Below, piece by piece: positions 59,616 to 64,000 of a DNA stretch of 64,000 bases. Where the stretch lies: assembly GCA_963210315.1 (NCBI GenBank), contig OY723299.1, forward strand, positions 558,001 through 622,000. The letters are read 5' to 3'. Position numbers and translations under genes: made by a program. How positions within the stretch are numbered: position 1 is the stretch's first letter; each line of letters starts with the position of its first letter. The notes under the pieces are model-generated. The model searched no databases, was not told the DNA's origin, and was given only the letters and a program-made list of their open reading frames with translations. Origin of the DNA: Rhynchopus euleeides (Eukaryota; Euglenozoa; Diplonemea; Diplonemida; Diplonemidae).

Positions 59616-62099
59616 TCAGAACAGCCGCGACGGGCGCAGGTAATCCGCCTTATCAAACGCAAGGCCTGTGCAGGGCAGAACATACTGCGACGGCGTGTCA
59701 TCGAGCCGCACCGACAAAGGCGACCTCCACGGCGACTGCACATAGGACAGGGGGAACACGGGGCTCCCCACGCCGCCGCCGCCGCCACCGCCACCACCAC
59801 CCACACCCGACAGCCCACCCACGGGCCTCCGCCGGACCTCGCTGTGCTGCACGGAGGGGTGCGCTGTGGAGATGGAGGCGCGGGGCGCCGGCTGCCCGTA
59901 GATCTCCGACTCCGACATGCCCGCCTTCCGCAGCGCCTCGATGGCAAACTGCTCCGCCTGCGACACCCCGGCGAGGGAGCTGATGGCCGCAGCCCCGCCG
60001 ACACCGCCACCGCCACCACCCGACACCGCCGCACGGCTGCACCCACGCCTTTGCGACGGGCTGCCCGACGGCGAGGCCCTGATGCAGCCGCAGGGAGGGG
60101 AGCGCCTGTCCATCACCTGGTGCAGGCTGTGCCCCACAGCCTCCTCGAAGGAGTCACCGGTGCTGGCGACGATGGCATCGCGTGCCTTATTGAGCTGGCT
60201 GTGCAGAGTGATGGCGAGGTTCACCAGCTCCGACTGCGAGTTGCTGCTCGCATGGCTGTCGATGTTCGCAACCTGCTGCGCAGACAGCGCAATCCCCCGC
60301 AGCGCCAGGGTTGCAGAGGGAGACACGGAACGACGCTGCTGCTGCTGCTGCTGCTGATGATGCTGCTGCTGCACAACATGCGGATGCGACTGCATCGACA
60401 TCGGCGACTCCACCCTCGTCGCGCTGTGCTTCGGCCTACCCCCCCCTGGACCTCTGCTATGCGGCGCCGACGCAATCCCCTCCACAGACGAGTCGTTCCG
60501 CATGATTATCCCACCCTGCTGCTGCTGCTGCTGCTGCAGGCGTGTCGAGCGCAGCTCCTCCTCCAGCTGCTTGATACGCGCCGCCTGTATCTCTTGATTC
60601 TGCCTGTTGACAAGGGCTGCCTCCTCCAGATCCCGGGTCCGCTGCGCGCGGGCTGCAAGCTCATCTGCGACAAGCCCCTGGCTTGCCGCCGGGGAGTTCT
60701 GCGCGGAGACAAGCCTGTCCATCGAGTCGCATCTCGCCTGCAGCTCCGCCACCTGCCTCCGCAGCACCTCATTCTCAGCATAGGTCGTGTCAGCCCTGGG
60801 CAGGACCATCGCCGCCTCCGCCGAGACGAGCTGGAGGCTCCCCGCCGCCGCCGCCGCCACCGCGCTCCCCCCCGACACCTGCTGCGCCCCACCCAGCGAC
60901 AGCTCGCTGCACACAACACGCTCCTCCAGCGACGTGAGGTTCGACGGCCCGCCGGACCCCCCACCCCCACCCTCCCCCCCTCCGGGGGACCCCGTCGCCC
61001 GCGCCCCCAGGGGTGTGACGATGCTCTCCTTCTGCAGGGGCAGCTCGGCGGCTGCCGCCGCCGCCCTCGGCTCCCCCGAATCCTCCTCAGGGTAAGCAAA
61101 GGCGCCAACGCCCGACGGGGGGCCTGCCTGTGTCACCTGCATGTGGCTGCCCTGTGTGGAGGCGGCGTCGAGGAGGTCGCTCTGCAGCCTCCTGGCTTGG
61201 AGCTGCGCGGCGGGGTTGCCGCCGTTGAGCTCTGCGGCGTAGTCCACATCATCGGCACCTTCATCTCCGGCGGGGTGGGCCCCGGCGTCGCTCATCCCGG
61301 CCTGGCTGCCGCCGGCGGAGAAGGCGAAGTTCTCGGAGGGGTTCACAGGCGAGGGGTCTGGAATGCGTTGCCCCTGCTCCTCCTCCTCAGCAGCCAGCAG
61401 CTGTGTGAGGGGCACTGAGGGAGAAGGCGACGGCGTCCCGCGGTGGGGGTCGGAGGCGAGGCAGCTGCTGTCGATGGGGCGCATCCCCTGCCCCTCCGCA
61501 CCGCTTCCCCCGCCTGCCCCGTCCCTCCCGAAGCTGAAGCTGAAGTCGCCGATATCGTCCTGCTGCTGCTGCTGCTGCGCATCGCTGGTCTGCTGCTGTG
61601 GAGGCGCGGCTTCGCTCAGCGGGGAGGCTGCGGGCTGGCTGCTGTCCTGCAGGTCGACCTCAGCGGAGGCAGCGCGAGCCACACCGATCGCCCCCATGTC
61701 TGCAGAGATGGAAGCGCGCAGGATGCTGGCGGCGCTCTGCACAGAAGGTGCCCTGGAGGGCTGCCGCGAAGCGGGCACAGAGCTGGCGGCATATCCAGGG
61801 GTGGCGGGTCTGCTGTGCTGCTGCTGCTGCTGTTGGAACACCGATGCGGCCTTTGAGACGCGTGACCCGACAGAGGGTGCCCGGGAGATTTTGCTCTGCT
61901 GGCTCCTCGCGCTTCGGTGGCTCAATGAGGGGGAGGGCTGCCTGGGCTGCTGCTGCTGTGCTGCAGAGGAGGAGGATGGGCGGGGTGCTGCGGCACCGCT
62001 GGCACCGGCGCTCTCGCTCCCGGCGCGGCTGATGGCCCGGTCGCTCTGGGCCAGCTGGCTCATGGGGAGCGACACGACGGACGCGCCGACCTCAGACAT
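59616..62099 (-). CDS. PolyQ/Ser-rich coiled-coil protein
   Basis: 827 residues, single exon, ATG 62099 (MSEVGASVVSLPMSQLAQSD). Residues 1-440 are low-complexity, Ser/Ala/Gln-rich, with several Gln runs. About 445-525 form a good coiled coil (EVLRRQVAELQARCDSMDRL then LEEELRSTRL). About 585-670 form a helical segment (NLAITLHSQLNKARDAI). A conserved-looking C-terminal patch, PLSYVQSPWRSPLSVRLDD, ends DYLRPSRLF. No membrane segment or catalytic motif. The architecture fits a centrosomal, ciliary or cytoskeletal scaffold, but I do not recognise the family. Confidence 0.75.
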   Translation of the reverse strand: MSEVGASVVSLPMSQLAQSDRAISRAGSESAGASGAAAPRPSSSSAAQQQQPRQPSPSLSHRSARSQQSKISRAPSVGSRVSKAASVFQQQQQQHSRPATPGYAASSVPASRQPSRAPSVQSAASILRASISADMGAIGVARAASAEVDLQDSSQPAASPLSEAAPPQQQTSDAQQQQQQDDIGDFSFSFGRDGAGGGSGAEGQGMRPIDSSCLASDPHRGTPSPSPSVPLTQLLAAEEEEQGQRIPDPSPVNPSENFAFSAGGSQAGMSDAGAHPAGDEGADDVDYAAELNGGNPAAQLQARRLQSDLLDAASTQGSHMQVTQAGPPSGVGAFAYPEEDSGEPRAAAAAAELPLQKESIVTPLGARATGSPGGGEGGGGGSGGPSNLTSLEERVVCSELSLGGAQQVSGGSAVAAAAAGSLQLVSAEAAMVLPRADTTYAENEVLRRQVAELQARCDSMDRLVSAQNSPAASQGLVADELAARAQRTRDLEEAALVNRQNQEIQAARIKQLEEELRSTRLQQQQQQQGGIIMRNDSSVEGIASAPHSRGPGGGRPKHSATRVESPMSMQSHPHVVQQQHHQQQQQQQRRSVSPSATLALRGIALSAQQVANIDSHASSNSQSELVNLAITLHSQLNKARDAIVASTGDSFEEAVGHSLHQVMDRRSPPCGCIRASPSGSPSQRRGCSRAAVSGGGGGGVGGAAAISSLAGVSQAEQFAIEALRKAGMSESEIYGQPAPRASISTAHPSVQHSEVRRRPVGGLSGVGGGGGGGGGGVGSPVFPLSYVQSPWRSPLSVRLDDTPSQYVLPCTGLAFDKADYLRPSRLF

Positions 62100-62230
62100 G
62101 TTGCAATAAAAGGGGGTGTTGGGATGGGCGGTGGCGGTGGGGCTGGGAGAGCCCCTCCCCCCCCCTCAGCCAAACCCTTCCCCCGTCTCCCGTGTCGCTT
62201 GGAATGCAACACTGGGTTGGCTCTGTTGGT

Positions 62231-64000
62231 GCAGGCCTGTCGCTAACTTTTCGATTTTGGAGATTTGGTGGGTTGACGCTCCTGTTTTGGGGGGGGATCA
62301 GGGGGGAAAACACTAGGGGTCAATTTTTCTCGCGCGCGCTTCGCGCGCGCTCGTGTTGTTGCCAAATTTTCCCATCGGTGGACCACTAGGTGGGCACGGT
62401 GTGAGGCGCTGGGTTCCTTCCGTGGTCCCTCTCCCGCTCGCGCCGTCGGGTGCCGGAGGAAACCAAAAAATGGCTTTCGGGACCATGATTTCGACGTTGC
62501 CCCCTGATATGTCACGGCCGTCAAAGCGCAAGGACTTGGTTACTAGACGGGCACGCGAGATGGGGGGTCTGGGGGGCAGGGCCCCCCAGCCGCCGGAGGC
62601 CACGGTAGTGAGCATCTGTTCATTGTGGGCGTACAGATTCTGTGTGAGTTGGCTGCGTCCTCCTGAGGCTACTGGAGTGGGTGGATTCCCTGACCTGATG
62701 GGAATCGAATGACTTGAGTACGAGACATACGCCACAGGGGGGTCTGGGGGGCGGAGCCCCCCAGCCGCCGGAGGCCACGGTAGTGAGCATCTGTTCCTGC
62801 AAAACCATACTCTCTTCGACGTCGACCCAGTGAAAGTGGGTTGACGCTTGGTCGACGCTTGGTGAGCGTCGACCCAGTGTAACCGGGCCAACGCTAGGTT
62901 AGCGTCGACCCAGTGTAATAAATGGGTTGACGCTTGGTCCAGGCTTGAATGGCAACCCAGTTCCACTAGGTCGACGCTCCAAGCCTCGACCAAGCGTCAA
63001 CCCAGTCCACTGGGTCGACGCTGGGTCGACGCTTTTTTATGGGGGGGGAAACCCAAAATCACTGGGTCGACGGTCGACGCTTAGCGACATGCCTGCTGTT
63101 GGTGTGTAGGTTGGGGGGGGGGGGGGGGAGACAGGGAGAGAGTGCGGCCATTCTCGTTACGGGGTTATTCACACTCAAAACATACGAGAGGGGGGCAGGC
63201 CTGTCGCTAACTTTTCGATTTTGGAGATTTGGTGGGTTGACGCTCCTGTTTTGGGGGGGGGAATCAGGGGGGAAAACACTAGGGGGCAATTTTTCTCGCG
63301 CGCGCTTCGCGCGCGCTCGTGTTGTTGCCTAATTTTCCCGTCGGTGGACCACTAGGTGGGCACGGTGTGAGGCGCTGGGTTCCTTCCGTGGTTCCTCTCC
63401 CGCTCGCGCCATCCTCGGGTGGAGGAAACCCAAATAATGGCTTTCGGGACCATGCTTTCGACGCTACCCCCTGATGTGCCACGGCCGTTGAAGCGCAAGG
63501 ACTTGGTTACTAGACGGGCGCGCGAGATGGGGGGTCTGGGGGCAGAGCCCCCCAGCCGCCGGAGGCCACGGTAGTGAACATCTGTTCATTGTGGGCGTAC
63601 AGGTTCTGTGTGAGTTGGCTGCGTCCCCCTGAGGCTACTGGAGTGGTTGGATTCCCTGACCTGGTGGTAATCGAGTGACTTGAGTACGAGACATGCACCA
63701 CAGGGGGGTCTGGGGGGCGGAGCCCCCCAGCCGCCGGAGGCCACGGTAGTGAGCATCTGTTCCTGCATAACCATACTCTCTTCGACGTCGACCCAGTGAA
63801 AGTAGGTTGACGCTTGGTCGACGCTTGGTGAGCGTCGACCCAGTGTAATCGGGTCAACGCTAGGTAAGCATCGACCCAGCGTAATAAATGGGTTGACGCT
63901 TGGTCCAGGCTTGAATGGCAACTCAGTTCCACTGGGTCGACGCTCCAAGCCTCGACCAAGCGTCAACCCAGTTCCACTGGGTTGACGCTGGGTCGACGCT
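62231..64000. repeat. Tandem repeat of about 964 bp with GTCGAC palindromes, cut by the window end
   Basis: Unit 1 starts GCAGGCCTGTCGCTAACTTT at 62231 and unit 2 at 63195. Unit 2 is incomplete. Each has GCGCGCGC self-complementary DNA (62330-62352, 63296-63318) and two internal copies of a 50-bp word around GGCGGAGCCCCCCAGCCGCC. Its right part is full of GGGTCGACGCT and AGCGTCGACCC words in both orientations. No gene is seen in the repeat. Confidence 0.85.

Noticed and set aside
993..62099. Kinetoplastid origin
   Set aside because: One-way genes, RHS-like proteins and GP46-like LRRs suggested it, but two canonical cis introns in the 83-residue gene would be exceptional in kinetoplastids.

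Overview
The window is nuclear DNA from a GC-rich protist. It has very long single-exon genes, homopolymer and CTG/CAG runs, one small gene with two canonical GT-AG introns, a non-LTR retrotransposon, a satellite array and many nested palindromic repeats. It has no rRNA, tRNA, CRISPR or bacterial operon signals. Every gene I can support lies on the minus strand. One-way gene order, mucin-like repeats and Crinkler/RHS-type proteins first suggested a kinetoplastid, but the cis-spliced small gene argues against that. An alveolate such as a chromerid or dinoflagellate relative is my best low-confidence guess.

Layout. (1) 0-10 kb and 35-44 kb hold one multicopy family of Crinkler-RHS-like (CR) genes: a P-loop NTPase plus a PD-(D/E)xK nuclease-like domain. 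There are four long copies (3154-5610, 6996-9740, 35301-37944, 41186-43524) and at least six orphan copies of only the C-terminal end. Only the first long copy is intact from end to end. The copies share a 5' flank of up to about 700 bp and one of two alternative 3' flanks. (2) 10.7-11.2 kb is an 83-residue, three-exon gene. (3) 11.9-17.4 kb is a gene-free nest of palindromic elements. (4) 17.6-24.0 kb holds a Pro/Gly/Ala-rich protein with a SHOCT-like tail and an LRRC40-like leucine-rich-repeat protein. (5) 25.9-34.9 kb is a satellite of about 376 bp interrupted by a 7.36-kb retrotransposon. Its open frame encodes two OTU-like protease domains, zinc fingers, a reverse transcriptase and a restriction-like endonuclease. 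(6) 44.8-62.1 kb is an ordinary gene run: a 2951-residue coiled-coil/beta-repeat protein, a secreted mucin-like LRR protein and a polyQ coiled-coil protein. (7) 62.2 kb to the end is a tandem repeat of about 964 bp rich in GTCGAC palindromes.

The most unusual material is the CR family with its stock of C-terminal pieces, the OTU-bearing retrotransposon in the satellite, and the stacked palindromic elements. Several starts were moved from the longest open frame to the first ATG that makes sense, as stated per entry.
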